NCBI RefSeq assembly: GCF_013760845.1
Contig: NZ_JACDUU010000001.1
Location: 124,001-188,000 of the forward strand
DNA: 64,000 nt
Direction: 5' to 3'
Origin: [Anoxybacillus] calidus
GTDB lineage: Bacteria > Bacillota > Bacilli > Bacillales > Anoxybacillaceae
In this document: in pieces, positions 17,683 to 27,409 of the stretch
How positions within the stretch are numbered: the first letter of the stretch is position 1
How the letters are laid out: each line of letters begins with the position of its first letter
Position numbers and translations under genes: made by a program
Notes under the pieces: generated by a model
What the model saw: only the letters and a program-made list of their open reading frames with translations
Databases searched by the model: none
What the model was told of the DNA's origin: nothing

Positions 17683-17772
17683 GACTCCACCTCTACAGGT
17701 GAGAGATAACGGACGCTAGAAGTGCGATAAGTTCAACTAACATCAGTGGGGGCCCCACTCATTGATGAAGTT
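17671..17772. repeat. Palindromic element R3 between HAD gene and gluP
   Basis: Two adjacent palindromes: CGTCCGT and ACGGACG enclosing CACCT/AGGTG, then CATCAGTGGGGGCCCCACT with ATTGATG. Only one copy is in this window, so its repeat status is inferred from form. It overlaps the HAD stop codon and the region before the gluP ribosome-binding site. Confidence 0.5.
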
Positions 17773-17820
17773 TTGCTTTATTTCAACGGCTTCTTTGCGA
17801 TAAGGAAGGGAGAGGAAATA

Positions 17821-19350
17821 TTGAACATTTTGTATTGGTATTTAATTCACCATTTTGTTAAACAAAATTATCGGATTATTAAATTGTCGGAGTCTCAAAA
17901 TGAAATTTGGTTAGAATCCTTTCAACATAAAGCAGCTCCGCTTATAAGAATAGTCCGTTATGACGTGGACTGGAGCAGCTGGCTGCAACGGGATATCGAG
18001 TATACAGGAAGAGTTGTCGAACAGCTGCGGAAAAGGCATATTATGCGCTCAGCTCGAGTCTTAAATATTTATGTCACTACGTATCCTCCCGTTGATGATT
18101 GGGAATTTCTCATTGCTAAGCCTTTAACGTTTGACGGGAAAAATGAAACGGTTTTACATACTATTGTGTTACATCAGGCGAATGTAAAAGAGTCTTTGCA
18201 AAAGCTCAGCGAGATGACAGCAACGAAGATAGAAGTTTCAGATTTTGCTGTAGAAAATGAATCGTTTGACGAACTTGAACAGCTGAAACAAAAAACACTG
18301 TTTCTCGCCAGAGAACAGATAGAAAAAGAAAAACAGCTGTTTGAATACGGAAAACCGTTCTTTACGTATTTATTTATTGTGGCACAAGTTCTCATGTTTT
18401 TGTTTCTTGAATGGAAGGGTGGCAGTACGAACACGCGCGTTCTCATCGAATACGGTGCAAAATTTAATCCACTCATTAAACAAGGAGAATGGTGGCGGTT
18501 TTTAACGCCGGTGTTTTTGCATATTGGTTTCTTTCATTTACTAATGAATACATTTGCATTGTATTATTTAGGAACAACTGTTGAACGTCTTTACGGTTCT
18601 TTTCGCTTTTTTATCATTTATTTATTTGCTGGATTTTTCGGAACGCTTGCAAGTTTTCTATTTACGTCTTCCGTTTCCGCGGGAGCTTCCGGTGCGATTT
18701 TTGGATTGTTTGGCGCGCTTTTATACTTTGGAACCGTTTATCGTCATCTTTTTATGCAAACAATGGGAATGAATATTTTAAGTGTAATCGGCATCAATCT
18801 TCTGTTTGGATTTATTGTTCCGGGAATTGATAATGCCGGTCATATTGGCGGACTCATCGGCGGCTTTTTGGCGGCAAGCATTGTTCATTTACCGAAGCAT
18901 CGTTTTGTTTCAAAGCAGCTGGTTTCTCTTGCCCTGATTGTTTTTCTTGTAACCGCAGGAATTTACTCAGGGTTACACAAACATTCGAGTGAAGATGTAA
19001 AAGTAACGATCGGCTTAGCACAGCATTACATTGAAAAAGAAAGGTATGAACGAGCGTATCGTTTGCTTAAAAGTATTGATGGTGCTGATATATATAAAGC
19101 TGAAGTGGACTTTCTTTTATCTTACATACAAATTAAACGAGGGAATATCGTAGCAGCGAAACAATATTTATTGTCAGCTGTTAAGACAAACCCTCGCTTC
19201 CATGAAGCGTTTTACAATTTAGCTCTCGTATATTTAGATTTAAAGGAATATACCAATGCCGAAAAGGCAGCTGAAGCAGCGGTCAACTTGCATCCAGAAA
19301 ATGAGAAATATAAGCAGCTGCTTTCGGATATTAAGAGATTTGCTGAATAA
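17821..19350 (+). CDS. gluP: Rhomboid-family intramembrane serine protease (GluP/YqgP)
   Basis: 509 residues. A cytoplasmic N-terminal domain of about 175 residues is followed by six or seven membrane helices with the rhomboid catalytic pair: the Ser of GASGAIFGLFGA and the His of NAGHIGGLIGG. A C-terminal TPR-like region begins near residue 400. It cleaves membrane proteins within the bilayer; the B. subtilis homologue acts in membrane-protein quality control. The TTG at 17821 after AAGGAAGGGAGAGG gives a length close to B. subtilis GluP; the GTG at 17746 lies inside the R3 palindrome and is rejected. It overlaps the convergent gene by 20 bases. Confidence 0.93.
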   Translation: MNILYWYLIHHFVKQNYRIIKLSESQNEIWLESFQHKAAPLIRIVRYDVDWSSWLQRDIEYTGRVVEQLRKRHIMRSARVLNIYVTTYPPVDDWEFLIAKPLTFDGKNETVLHTIVLHQANVKESLQKLSEMTATKIEVSDFAVENESFDELEQLKQKTLFLAREQIEKEKQLFEYGKPFFTYLFIVAQVLMFLFLEWKGGSTNTRVLIEYGAKFNPLIKQGEWWRFLTPVFLHIGFFHLLMNTFALYYLGTTVERLYGSFRFFIIYLFAGFFGTLASFLFTSSVSAGASGAIFGLFGALLYFGTVYRHLFMQTMGMNILSVIGINLLFGFIVPGIDNAGHIGGLIGGFLAASIVHLPKHRFVSKQLVSLALIVFLVTAGIYSGLHKHSSEDVKVTIGLAQHYIEKERYERAYRLLKSIDGADIYKAEVDFLLSYIQIKRGNIVAAKQYLLSAVKTNPRFHEAFYNLALVYLDLKEYTNAEKAAEAAVNLHPENEKYKQLLSDIKRFAE

Positions 19351-20200
19351 GCTGTATTTTCTCTCCGTCCCTTGTTTCAAAAAGCACAATAAGATGAGTA
19401 TAATCTTTACTAATAAAAATAACAGGCATCGTGCTGCCGGTAGGGGAAACGATTGTTCCATTTTTCTTTTTAATACCCAGGAAATAATTTTTATAAAGCC
19501 CTTCCCAAAGGTTTCCAATTATTTTCTGGGTTTTTTCTATGGATAAGTCCGGGAATGGTTGTTCGTTATAAACAATGAATTCCGGCAAATAGAAGTGGTA
19601 GTAGTTTTTTTCATGAATCGAAAAATGGATGACTAATTGTTTTGTTTTATAATCAAGAAATTGTCTAGTTGTTTGACTCAATACGTGCTTCCATTCTTTT
19701 TGTTCTGTTGTTCTTGCCTGACGAAATGACATGAAAGGACTGTAAGCTGAATCGATGACATACAAATAATCACCGCTCATTTTTTGACTGCTGCGAATGG
19801 TCTCTCCGTCATGGATTTCCCCGTAATGAAAAGAAATTGCTTGAAACAATTGACTATTTTTCTCTTTTACTATCTTTTCCTGCAGCAGCGTTTGACTATT
19901 CTCTTTCCACTTCGATAATGTTCCAAGTAAACGTCCATTGGCAAAAAGTAATGATATGTCTTGGCGTAAGTATACTTTACGGTCAAGACTAGATGTTGTA
20001 TACCAGCGTAAGACATATTCATTATTTTTCTTTTTTGGCTCCAGAACGAGGCGGGTATCCGCTTTTGTAAATGTTACATTTGGGTCAAGAGGAAAAAAGA
20101 TGATGCTTTCTCTTGTTGGTGGTTCTTTTGAAAAAGGTGATAAAAAGTAGAGCAAGACAAACAAAATGATAAGTATAGAAAGTGGGATCATCCGCTTCAT
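19331..20200 (-). CDS. Hypothetical membrane-anchored protein
   Basis: 289 residues: a start MKRMIPLS with one hydrophobic segment (about residues 4-22), then an extracytoplasmic domain without Cys and rich in beta-strand-like segments (for example LVIHFSIHEKNYYHFYLPEF). I do not recognise the family. The ATG at 20200 follows TGGAGGAAT; a longer frame to 20356 would run into the divergent spore gene and lacks a ribosome-binding site. Its 3' end overlaps gluP convergently. It is not part of the B. subtilis gene order here. Divergence from a germination gene suggests a spore-related role, but this is only inference. Confidence 0.6.
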   Translation of the reverse strand: MKRMIPLSILIILFVLLYFLSPFSKEPPTRESIIFFPLDPNVTFTKADTRLVLEPKKKNNEYVLRWYTTSSLDRKVYLRQDISLLFANGRLLGTLSKWKENSQTLLQEKIVKEKNSQLFQAISFHYGEIHDGETIRSSQKMSGDYLYVIDSAYSPFMSFRQARTTEQKEWKHVLSQTTRQFLDYKTKQLVIHFSIHEKNYYHFYLPEFIVYNEQPFPDLSIEKTQKIIGNLWEGLYKNYFLGIKKKNGTIVSPTGSTMPVIFISKDYTHLIVLFETRDGEKIQLIQQIS

Positions 20201-20305
20201 TTTATTCCTCCATCTGCATTTTGGACAAGTTACTAACAAATGTATGAGCGCAACAGAAAAAATATGTATGAAACGATTTTTATTTGGCAATGATGGGGGA
20301 TAAAA

Positions 20306-21796
20306 ATGTCTGTTAATAGGCGGGTGGAACACATGGAAAATGAAGAAGTCAAACATCTTGTTTCCGCAAATTTAGACGAAAATATTACATATTTAAAAGA
20401 ACGATTAGGGGTAGGAAAAAGCTTTGATGTTATTTATTTAGATGTAGAGTATGCAGGCCGTGCAATGGCTTTTTTTATGATAGATGGTTTTGTTAAAGAT
20501 GATATTTTACATTATATTATGAAATATTTATCCACTCTTGATGAAAAGGTGTTACAGTCCGAACCGTTAGAAAAGTTATTGAAAGTCTATGTCCCTTATG
20601 TGGAATTAGAGAAAACAAACGATTTAGAGCGAATTGTCGATGGAGTGCTGGCAGGACCGACCGTATTATTAATTGATGGTGTAGCATATGCGATTTTAAT
20701 TGATGCGCGTACATATCCTGTGAGAGGGCCACAGGAACCGGATATGGAGCGGGTTGTCCGCGGAGCGCGTGACGGGTTTGTTGAAACCATTGTGTTTAAT
20801 ACAGCATTAACGCGGCGGCGTATCCGCGATCGTTCTTTACGAATGGAGTATATGCAAGTAGGAAGACGTTCCAAAACAGATATTTGTATTTGTTATATTG
20901 AGGATATTGCTGATCCGGAAATTGTCAAAAAGGTGAAGGAATCGATTAAAAAAATCGATACGGACGGGCTGCCGATGGCGGAGAAAACGATTGATGAGTT
21001 TATTTCTGGAAGGCATTGGAATCCTTATCCAATCGTCCGTTATACAGAGCGGCCGGATACAGCAGCCGCACATTTGTATGAAGGGCATGTATTAGTGATG
21101 GTAGACGGTTCGCCAAGCGTTTTAATTGCACCGGCAACCTTTTGGCATCATTTACAGCATGCTGAAGAGTACCGCAATAAGCCAATTGTCGGGGCGTATT
21201 TACGATTGGTTCGCTTTTTGGCGGTGTGGGCGTCGATTTTTCTCCTGCCGCTTTGGTATTTATTAGTCACCAATCCTGAATTATCGCCCCGTTCTCTATC
21301 TTTTCTTACACATATGAAAATGGGAGATATTCCGCTGTTTGCCCAATTATTTATTATTGAAGTTGGCATTGATATGCTGCGAATGGCGGCCATTCATACA
21401 CCTTCTTCACTTGCAACTGCTTTAGGTTTAGTGGCTGCATTAATGATTGGCGGAGTCGCGGTTGAAGTCGGGTTGTTTTCGAATGAAGTAATTCTTTATT
21501 TTTCTATTGCGACAATTGGCACATTTGCAACACCAAGTTATGAGTTAGGCCTAGCCAACCGGTTAGTCCGCCTTGCCTTATTAATAGCGACCGCTTTCTT
21601 TGGGATGTATGGTTATATCATCGGCATTACGTTATGGATGATGATGCTTATACGCATGAAATCATTTAATATTCCATATTTATGGCCGTTCATTCCATTC
21701 TCTTACCGGGCGATGCGCGATATATTTATCCGCTCACCGATTCCGTTAAAGAACCGCCGGCCGACGATTTTACATCCAAAAGATCCCGATCGTTAA
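20306..21796 (+). CDS. Spore germination protein of the GerA/SpoVAF family
   Basis: 496 residues. A soluble N-terminal half of about 290 residues (KERLGVGKSFDVIYLDV, LIDGVAYAILIDARTYPVRG) is followed by about five membrane helices, as in GerAA, GerBA and SpoVAF. The N-terminal sequence and length look most like SpoVAF, a component of the germinosome-associated 5AF complex in the spore inner membrane. However, no spoVA, gerB- or gerC-type partner lies next to it, so it is an orphan A-subunit. The ATG at 20306 follows GGGGGA; an ATG at 20333 is an alternative. Confidence 0.88.
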   Translation: MSVNRRVEHMENEEVKHLVSANLDENITYLKERLGVGKSFDVIYLDVEYAGRAMAFFMIDGFVKDDILHYIMKYLSTLDEKVLQSEPLEKLLKVYVPYVELEKTNDLERIVDGVLAGPTVLLIDGVAYAILIDARTYPVRGPQEPDMERVVRGARDGFVETIVFNTALTRRRIRDRSLRMEYMQVGRRSKTDICICYIEDIADPEIVKKVKESIKKIDTDGLPMAEKTIDEFISGRHWNPYPIVRYTERPDTAAAHLYEGHVLVMVDGSPSVLIAPATFWHHLQHAEEYRNKPIVGAYLRLVRFLAVWASIFLLPLWYLLVTNPELSPRSLSFLTHMKMGDIPLFAQLFIIEVGIDMLRMAAIHTPSSLATALGLVAALMIGGVAVEVGLFSNEVILYFSIATIGTFATPSYELGLANRLVRLALLIATAFFGMYGYIIGITLWMMMLIRMKSFNIPYLWPFIPFSYRAMRDIFIRSPIPLKNRRPTILHPKDPDR

Positions 21797-21798
21797 CA

Positions 21799-21830
21799 GA
21801 GAGTGTTCATTGTTAGCACTCTTTTTCTTT
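21799..21830 (+). terminator. Probable terminator after germination gene
   Basis: AGAGTG and CACTCT arms with an 11-base loop and a T-rich tail. The stem is short. Confidence 0.6.
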
Positions 21831-21925
21831 TGATCGATTCTTGACGATGATATGGTTTCTTATATACTTTATAGTGTACATGTATGAAAAAAATATGCAC
21901 AATAAGCGATAACATAGGTGGAAAC

Positions 21926-22141
21926 ATGAAAACGATTTATGATGTTCAACAACTATTAAAAAAATATGGTATTATTATCTATGTTGGTGATCGTTTAGCG
22001 GATTTGGAACTGATGGAAGAGGAAATTAAAGAGCTGTATCAATCACAATTGATTGATGTGAAAGAGTATCAAATGGCCATTTTGTTGCTGCGGCATGAAG
22101 CACAATTGGAACGTGAAAAAAGAGAGAGAAATAAAGGATGA
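21926..22141 (+). CDS. yqgQ: DUF910 family protein YqgQ
   Basis: 71 residues, matching Yqg[21 protein letters not shown] then [19 protein letters not shown]. It is a small helical protein with no known catalytic residues, proposed to bind single-stranded nucleic acid in structural work. The ATG at 21926 after AGGTGG is chosen; the frame extends to 21884 without a ribosome-binding site. It lies one base from glcK, as in B. subtilis, so the two are coupled. Confidence 0.9.
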   Translation: MKTIYDVQQLLKKYGIIIYVGDRLADLELMEEEIKELYQSQLIDVKEYQMAILLLRHEAQLEREKRERNKG

Positions 22142-22142
22142 A

Positions 22143-23120
22143 ATGAATATGACAGAAAAATGGTTAGTTGGTGTTGATTTAGGCGGAACGACAATTAAGA
22201 TGGCATTTGTGAATATGTATGGAGAAATAATACATAAATGGGAAATTAGTACTGACCATTCTGAACAAGGAAAAAACATTATAACCGATATTGCTAAATC
22301 GATTGATCAAAAGTTAGAAGAGCTTGGTCAGACAAAAAGCAAATTGCTCGGTATTGGGATGGGCGCGCCTGGGCCGGTGAACACGGTGACAGGGATGGTT
22401 TATCAAACGACGAATTTACCGTGGAAAGACTACCCACTTAAAGATTTGCTTGAAGTAGAAACGTCGCTTCCCGTTGTTGTCGACAACGATGCGAATATTG
22501 CCGCCATCGGCGAGATGTGGAAAGGTGCGGGAAACGAGGCGAAAGATTTAATTTGCGTGACGCTTGGCACCGGAGTAGGCGGTGGCATTATCGTCAATGG
22601 TCAAATCGTTCATGGAACAAACGGTGCCGGGGGAGAAATCGGGCACATTACTTCGATTCCAGAAGGTGGCGCCCCTTGCAATTGCGGCAAAACCGGATGT
22701 TTAGAAACGATTGCCTCAGCTACAGGGATTGTTAGAATTACGAAAGAAAAATTAGCAAACACGGAAACTGCAAGCATTTTAAGACAAATTTACGAAGAAA
22801 CCGGAAAGATTACTGCGAAGGATGTATTTGATGCAGCTAAAGCAAACGATGCATTAGCATTAGAGATCATCGACTATGTCACTTTTCATCTTGGCCTAGC
22901 ATTAGCCAATTTAGCGAACGGTGTCAATCCAGAAAAAATTGTTATCGGCGGCGGTGTGTCGAAGGCGGGAAACATGCTAGTCGAGAAAGTGCGCCACTAT
23001 GTGAAGCGTTTTGCGTTCCCACGTGTCGCTGAGGGTGTTCACATTACAATCGCAACGTTAGGTAATGACGCAGGAGTGATCGGTGGAGCCTGGCTGGCAA
23101 AAAATAAATTTGTGAAGTAA
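22143..23120 (+). CDS. glcK: Glucokinase (ROK family)
   Basis: About 325 residues. The ATP-binding DxGxT motif is [11 protein letters not shown] at the N-terminus, and the ROK zinc site is [10 protein letters not shown] near residue 180. It phosphorylates glucose to glucose 6-phosphate at the entry to glycolysis. AAAGGA precedes the ATG at 22143 by 5 bases and an ATG at 22149 by 11, so either may be used. The stop of yqgQ lies directly upstream. The GTGVGGGI phosphate-binding loop and GGGVSKAG adenosine motif are intact. Confidence 0.95.
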   Translation: MNMTEKWLVGVDLGGTTIKMAFVNMYGEIIHKWEISTDHSEQGKNIITDIAKSIDQKLEELGQTKSKLLGIGMGAPGPVNTVTGMVYQTTNLPWKDYPLKDLLEVETSLPVVVDNDANIAAIGEMWKGAGNEAKDLICVTLGTGVGGGIIVNGQIVHGTNGAGGEIGHITSIPEGGAPCNCGKTGCLETIASATGIVRITKEKLANTETASILRQIYEETGKITAKDVFDAAKANDALALEIIDYVTFHLGLALANLANGVNPEKIVIGGGVSKAGNMLVEKVRHYVKRFAFPRVAEGVHITIATLGNDAGVIGGAWLAKNKFVK

Positions 23121-23133
23121 ATATGGCGGTAAT

Positions 23134-23178
23134 AAAGGGGGTCAATATAATTTTTCTATTGACTCCTTTCTTTTTTGT
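23134..23178 (+). terminator. Intrinsic terminator of glcK
   Basis: AAAGGGGGTCAATA and TATTGACTCCTTT arms with one bulge, followed by CTTTTTTG. Confidence 0.75.
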
Positions 23179-23409
23179 AACTTTTTCTATTCTAATTCGT
23201 CTATAAAATGTGTACAACTTTAATATCTTTATGACATTACTATTCTAGCGTCCTATCTTTGAAAAAGAATTGCTTTTTTGTTAAAAAAGTATTAAGATTG
23301 ATGTTGGTTACTTAAGTAAAAACCTATTTATGTAAAAATTTACCAAATAATTCCATTTGAGTGTCGTGGTGAATATGGCGCTTCTTGAATAAAGGAGGGT
23401 TTCAATAGA

Positions 23410-25299
23410 ATGAAAAACCTATCTTTCACCAAATATCGTTTTGCATTAATTGCGACGATTTTACTTTGGATTAAAACGTATATTGTCTATAAGACTAGCT
23501 TTGATATAGAAATTGAGTCATGGAAGCAAGAGTTTATTTTGTTTATTAATCCGCTAAGTTTCTTGCTTTTCGTGTTTGGTTTTTCGTTCTTTATGAAGGA
23601 GAAAGCACGCAACCGTTATATTATTGTCACAAGTTTTCTTACATCGTTTGTACTATATGCGAACGTAATGTTTTATCGCTTCTTTAATGACTTTATCACG
23701 CTCCCTGTATTGTTCCAAACGAGCAATATGGGAGATTTGGGGAACAGTGTGTTTGAGCTTTTCCGCTTTACAGATTTAATGATGTTTGCAGATGTTGTGT
23801 TATTGATGTGGCTGGTTCGAAAAAAATCAGCGCTCGTCCATTTTGAACCTGTAACGAAAAAAGAACGACGCGCTTATTATTTTATCGTTGCTGCAATCGC
23901 ATTATTCAACTTAGGTTTAGCGGAAACAGAGCGCCCTGAATTGTTAACGAGAACATTTGACCGTGAAATGCTGGTGAAAAACATCGGCACATACAACTAT
24001 CACATTTACGATATTGTGCTTCAGTCAAAATCAAAAGCACAGCGGGCATTGGCAGACAGCAGTGAACTTGCTGATATCGAAAACTACATTCGTGCGAACG
24101 AGAAAGCTCCAGAGAAAGAGTTATTCGGTATCGCGAAAAATCGCAATGTTATTATCGTTTCCATGGAATCGCTGCAAAGTTTTGTCATTAACAATACAAT
24201 TAATGGACAAGAAATTACGCCATTTTTAAACCAATTTATTAAACAAAGTTACTATTTTGATAATTTCTATCATCAAACAGGACAAGGAAAAACGTCCGAT
24301 GCGGAGTTTTTAATTGAAAACTCATTATATCCGTTAGGACGAGGTGCGGTCTTCTTTACTCATGCGACAAATGAGTATAGGGCAACACCAGAAATTTTGA
24401 AAAAACATGGCTATTATTCAGCGGTATTCCATGCGAATAACAAGAGCTTCTGGAACCGCGACATTATGTATCAATCATTGGGGTATGACAAATATTTTGC
24501 CCAAGAATATTTTGATGTGAATGAGGAAAATTCTGTTGGTTGGGGATTAAAAGATAAGTATTTCTTTGAACAATCTATTCCGTATTTAAAAACGTTGCCT
24601 CAGCCGTTTTATACAAAATTCATTACGTTAACGAACCACTTCCCGTTTGAACTAGAGGAAGAAGATAAAATGGTTCCTGAATATACATCAAACAGCCGTA
24701 CACTAAATCGTTACTTCCCAACGGTTCGCTATATGGACGAATCGTTAAAGGTGTTCATTGAAAGATTGAAAAAAGAAGGATTATATGAAAACTCCATTAT
24801 TATTTTATATGGTGACCATTACGGAATTTCTGAAAACCATAATAAAGCAATGGCACAGTATTTAGGCAAGGAAGAAATTACACCGTTTGATCATGTGCAG
24901 TTGCAGCGAGTACCGCTTATTATTCATATTCCAGGTGTGACGGACAAACACCCGAAAGTAATTTCTAAAGTATCTGGTCAAGTTGATGTGAAACCAACGC
25001 TTCTTCACTTATTAGGTATCGATACAAAAGATGATATACACTTTGGACAGGATTTGTTTGCTAAAGATAAAATGGATTTTGCTGTATTGCGTGATGGTAG
25101 CTTTATCACCAAAGATTATGTCTTTAAAGAAAACATCTGTTATGATAAGAAAACAGGTTTAAAAACAGACGTTTCTCATTGTGAACCATACATGGAAAAA
25201 GCGAAACAAGAACTTGATTACTCAGATAAAATCATATACGGTGACTTGCTCCGTTTTTACGACAATAAAAACAAAAAGATAAAAGAAACAAAACAGTAA
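23410..25299 (+). CDS. yqgS: Lipoteichoic acid synthase family glycerophosphotransferase (YqgS-like)
   Basis: 629 residues. Five N-terminal membrane helices (to about residue 180) are followed by an extracellular sulfatase-fold domain. Metal and catalytic residues are visible: Glu in SMESLQSF, the catalytic Thr in [10 protein letters not shown], Asp and His in LYGDHYG. It polymerises glycerol phosphate from phosphatidylglycerol on the outer membrane face. Place after glcK points to YqgS, one of the four LtaS paralogues of B. subtilis; the paralogue identity is inferred from synteny. The ATG follows AAAGGAGGG. Confidence 0.92.
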   Translation: MKNLSFTKYRFALIATILLWIKTYIVYKTSFDIEIESWKQEFILFINPLSFLLFVFGFSFFMKEKARNRYIIVTSFLTSFVLYANVMFYRFFNDFITLPVLFQTSNMGDLGNSVFELFRFTDLMMFADVVLLMWLVRKKSALVHFEPVTKKERRAYYFIVAAIALFNLGLAETERPELLTRTFDREMLVKNIGTYNYHIYDIVLQSKSKAQRALADSSELADIENYIRANEKAPEKELFGIAKNRNVIIVSMESLQSFVINNTINGQEITPFLNQFIKQSYYFDNFYHQTGQGKTSDAEFLIENSLYPLGRGAVFFTHATNEYRATPEILKKHGYYSAVFHANNKSFWNRDIMYQSLGYDKYFAQEYFDVNEENSVGWGLKDKYFFEQSIPYLKTLPQPFYTKFITLTNHFPFELEEEDKMVPEYTSNSRTLNRYFPTVRYMDESLKVFIERLKKEGLYENSIIILYGDHYGISENHNKAMAQYLGKEEITPFDHVQLQRVPLIIHIPGVTDKHPKVISKVSGQVDVKPTLLHLLGIDTKDDIHFGQDLFAKDKMDFAVLRDGSFITKDYVFKENICYDKKTGLKTDVSHCEPYMEKAKQELDYSDKIIYGDLLRFYDNKNKKIKETKQ

Positions 25300-25300
25300 A

Positions 25301-25412
25301 GAGGGTCTGACCCACATAAGTGTCTGACCTCACGTGTATTTCACAATGTATAATGTCCTATATATTGTGTTGTGAGGTCTGACACTTTGCTTGAGGGTCG
25401 GCCTCTTTTTTG
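25301..25412. repeat. Intergenic repeat family R1, copy B, doubling as terminator
   Basis: It begins GAGGGTCTGACCC two bases after the yqgS stop and ends GTCGGCCTCTTTTTT. The halves are complementary: GTGTCTGACCTCACG against GTGAGGTCTGACAC, with CACAATGTAT against ATATATTGTG inside. The T run suggests it terminates yqgS transcription. Confidence 0.75.
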
Positions 25413-25538
25413 TTTTTGGCAAGGCGAAAGGATCTCTTACTGAGACAGTAAACGAATATTATGTCAATAAGTGGAGTTCATGTTTCAAAGCATTTTTTCA
25501 TACGATGAAAATAAGGTAGAGAGGAGGAGAGCAGAGAT

Positions 25539-26735
25539 TTGAAAATAACGGCATACTTGAAAGATACATTATCTATGTACAGCCAATGGTTTGCTGTTCC
25601 TTATGAGTTACTGGTTGACGCAAATCCACATCTATCATCAGAGCAATTGAAGCAGGGGGAAACTGTAAACATTCCCGGTTATCAAACGTTTAAACAGACC
25701 CTGCAAACTCCTGATACATTGGAAAATATCGCAAAATCGTTTTCGATGCCATTTGAAGTTTTTAAGAGAGCAAATCCACAGCTATCTGAAGACGGTATAA
25801 TAGCTTGTCAACAGCTCAATATTCCGAAACGAATGGATCAACCGATTGTGAATGGGAAAAGAAACTATGATTTTGCGACGATGAAAGAGGAATTGGATAA
25901 GTTATATCAATATTATCCGTTCATAAAAATACGTACGATTGGAAAAAGTGTACTCGGCCTTCCTTTATACGAAATTAAAATCGGCAAAGGTGCAAAACAA
26001 GTCCATATGAACGGTTCATTTCATGCGAATGAATGGATTACAACGGCCATCATTATGATGTTTGTGAATGATTACTTGCTGGCGTTAACAAATGGTCATA
26101 TGTTGAATGGGTATGATGTATTATCGTTTTATGATCGTATTACATTATCGATTGTGCCGATGGTCAATCCTGATGGCGTAAACCTTGTATTAAATGGGCC
26201 ACCTGAGGAGGAACCTTATCGAGGTGAAGTGATTCGCATAAATAATGGCAGTCTTGATTTTTCGAACTGGAAAGCAAATATTCGCGGCATTGATTTAAAT
26301 AATCAGTTTCCAGCCAAATGGGAAGTAGAAAAAGAACGCAAACTTCCAAAAGCACCAGCTCCGCGGGATTTTCCTGGCTTTGCGCCATTGACGGAACCGG
26401 AAACGATAGCGATGGCTCACCTGACAGAGGAAAGCTGTTTTTCCAAGATTTTAGCGTTTCACACGCAAGGAAAGGAAATTTATTGGGGATATGAGGGATT
26501 AGAACCTGCTGAATCTGAACAAACTGTCAATGAGTTTTCTAGAGTAAGTGGATATAAGGCAGTACGTTATATTGACAGCCATGCTGGATATCGCGATTGG
26601 TTCATTTATACGCAGAAAAGGCAAGGATATACGGTTGAATTAGGAGAAGGCGTCAATCCGCTGCCAATTGAGCAATTGGATGACATATACAAAGACAGTC
26701 TCGGCCTTTTTTTAGCGGCATTATATATGGATTGA
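25539..26735 (+). CDS. yqgT: Gamma-D-glutamyl-meso-diaminopimelate peptidase, M14 family with two LysM motifs (YqgT)
   Basis: 398 residues. Two LysM-type wall-binding motifs (about 1-45 and 50-95, ending VNIPGYQTF and LNIPKRM) precede a zinc carboxypeptidase domain. Zinc ligands are His and Glu of SFHANEW (about 165) and His of LAFHTQG (about 308); the catalytic Glu is in YTVELGEG (about 368). It cleaves the gamma-D-Glu-mDAP bond of peptidoglycan stem peptides. The TTG at 25539 follows GGAGGAGAG. No signal peptide is visible, so a cytoplasmic or spore-associated muropeptide role is likely. Confidence 0.9.
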   Translation: MKITAYLKDTLSMYSQWFAVPYELLVDANPHLSSEQLKQGETVNIPGYQTFKQTLQTPDTLENIAKSFSMPFEVFKRANPQLSEDGIIACQQLNIPKRMDQPIVNGKRNYDFATMKEELDKLYQYYPFIKIRTIGKSVLGLPLYEIKIGKGAKQVHMNGSFHANEWITTAIIMMFVNDYLLALTNGHMLNGYDVLSFYDRITLSIVPMVNPDGVNLVLNGPPEEEPYRGEVIRINNGSLDFSNWKANIRGIDLNNQFPAKWEVEKERKLPKAPAPRDFPGFAPLTEPETIAMAHLTEESCFSKILAFHTQGKEIYWGYEGLEPAESEQTVNEFSRVSGYKAVRYIDSHAGYRDWFIYTQKRQGYTVELGEGVNPLPIEQLDDIYKDSLGLFLAALYMD

Positions 26736-26795
26736 GGAGAAAAGGGATTAGTTGTATAATCAAAATGACATCAACACGAAAAAGGAGTAAACGAT

Positions 26796-27113
26796 ATGGC
26801 AATTGTCGATGTGACCGTCATACCACTTGGAACAGCTTCTCCAAGCGTAAGCGAGTATGTCGCAGAAATTCAAAAAGTACTCAAAACCTATAAGGATCAA
26901 GGGAAAATTGACTTTATGCTCACGCCGATGAGCACGATTATTGAAGGGGAGCTTGCTGTTTTATTTGAAGTGATTCAAGCCATTCATGAAGTTCCGTTTT
27001 CAAAAGGAATCCATCGTGTAGCGACCAATATTCGCATTGATGACCGTCGTGATATTCAACGCCGTATGGCTGATAAAGTGGCGAGTGTAAAAACGAAACT
27101 GGAAGACAAATAA
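26796..27113 (+). CDS. yqgV: MTH1187/DUF77 thiamine-binding family protein (YqgV)
   Basis: 105 residues of ferredoxin-like fold. The opening MAIVDVTVIPLGTASPSVSE and the region MLTPMSTIIEGE match the thiamine-binding DUF77 family. Homologues bind thiamine in the cytoplasm, and some serve as periplasmic components of HMP transport; the exact role is unclear. The ATG follows AAAGGAG. It ends in a bidirectional terminator shared with the convergent small gene. Confidence 0.85.
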   Translation: MAIVDVTVIPLGTASPSVSEYVAEIQKVLKTYKDQGKIDFMLTPMSTIIEGELAVLFEVIQAIHEVPFSKGIHRVATNIRIDDRRDIQRRMADKVASVKTKLEDK

Positions 27114-27144
27114 AACACGCCGTCATGACGAAGGCGTGTTTTTC
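27112..27144. terminator. Bidirectional intrinsic terminator
   Basis: AAAACACGCC and GGCGTGTTTT arms with a GTCATGACGAA loop; A and T runs on either side. Confidence 0.85.
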
Positions 27145-27154
27145 AAAGCTAATA

Positions 27155-27328
27155 TTAGTGAGCAACCGGATATCCGTGATGAAGAACGGTCATGATTGTA
27201 AACCAGCCGAATACCGCAGCTGTACCTAAGCCAAATAATAATCCGAGTATATTCTTTTCACGCAATGAACGAATGACTCCGTAAAGCGCTAGTAATGTCA
27301 CTAATGAAAAAATGATCACTAAACCCAT
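27155..27328 (-). CDS. yqgW: Small DUF2759-type membrane protein (YqgW-like)
   Basis: 57 residues with two hydrophobic segments (MGLVIIFSLVTLLALYGV and LFGLGTAAVFGWFTIMTVL) and a short His-rich tail. The ATG at 27328 after AAGGGGGTAAG is chosen over an upstream frame start at 27361. Position between yqgV and yqgX matches yqgW. Function unknown. Confidence 0.75.
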   Translation of the reverse strand: MGLVIIFSLVTLLALYGVIRSLREKNILGLLFGLGTAAVFGWFTIMTVLHHGYPVAH

Positions 27329-27409
27329 TATACTTACCCCCTTTTGTCGAAAATGCGCCAATATATGTAGGAAAAGATTGATTTCCTTTACATTGTAATC
27401 TTTTTTTCC

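Noticed and set aside
17746-17820. GTG start of gluP at 17746
   Set aside because: This part lies in the R3 palindrome, has no ribosome-binding site, and would lengthen the protein beyond its family; TTG at 17821 has a strong site.
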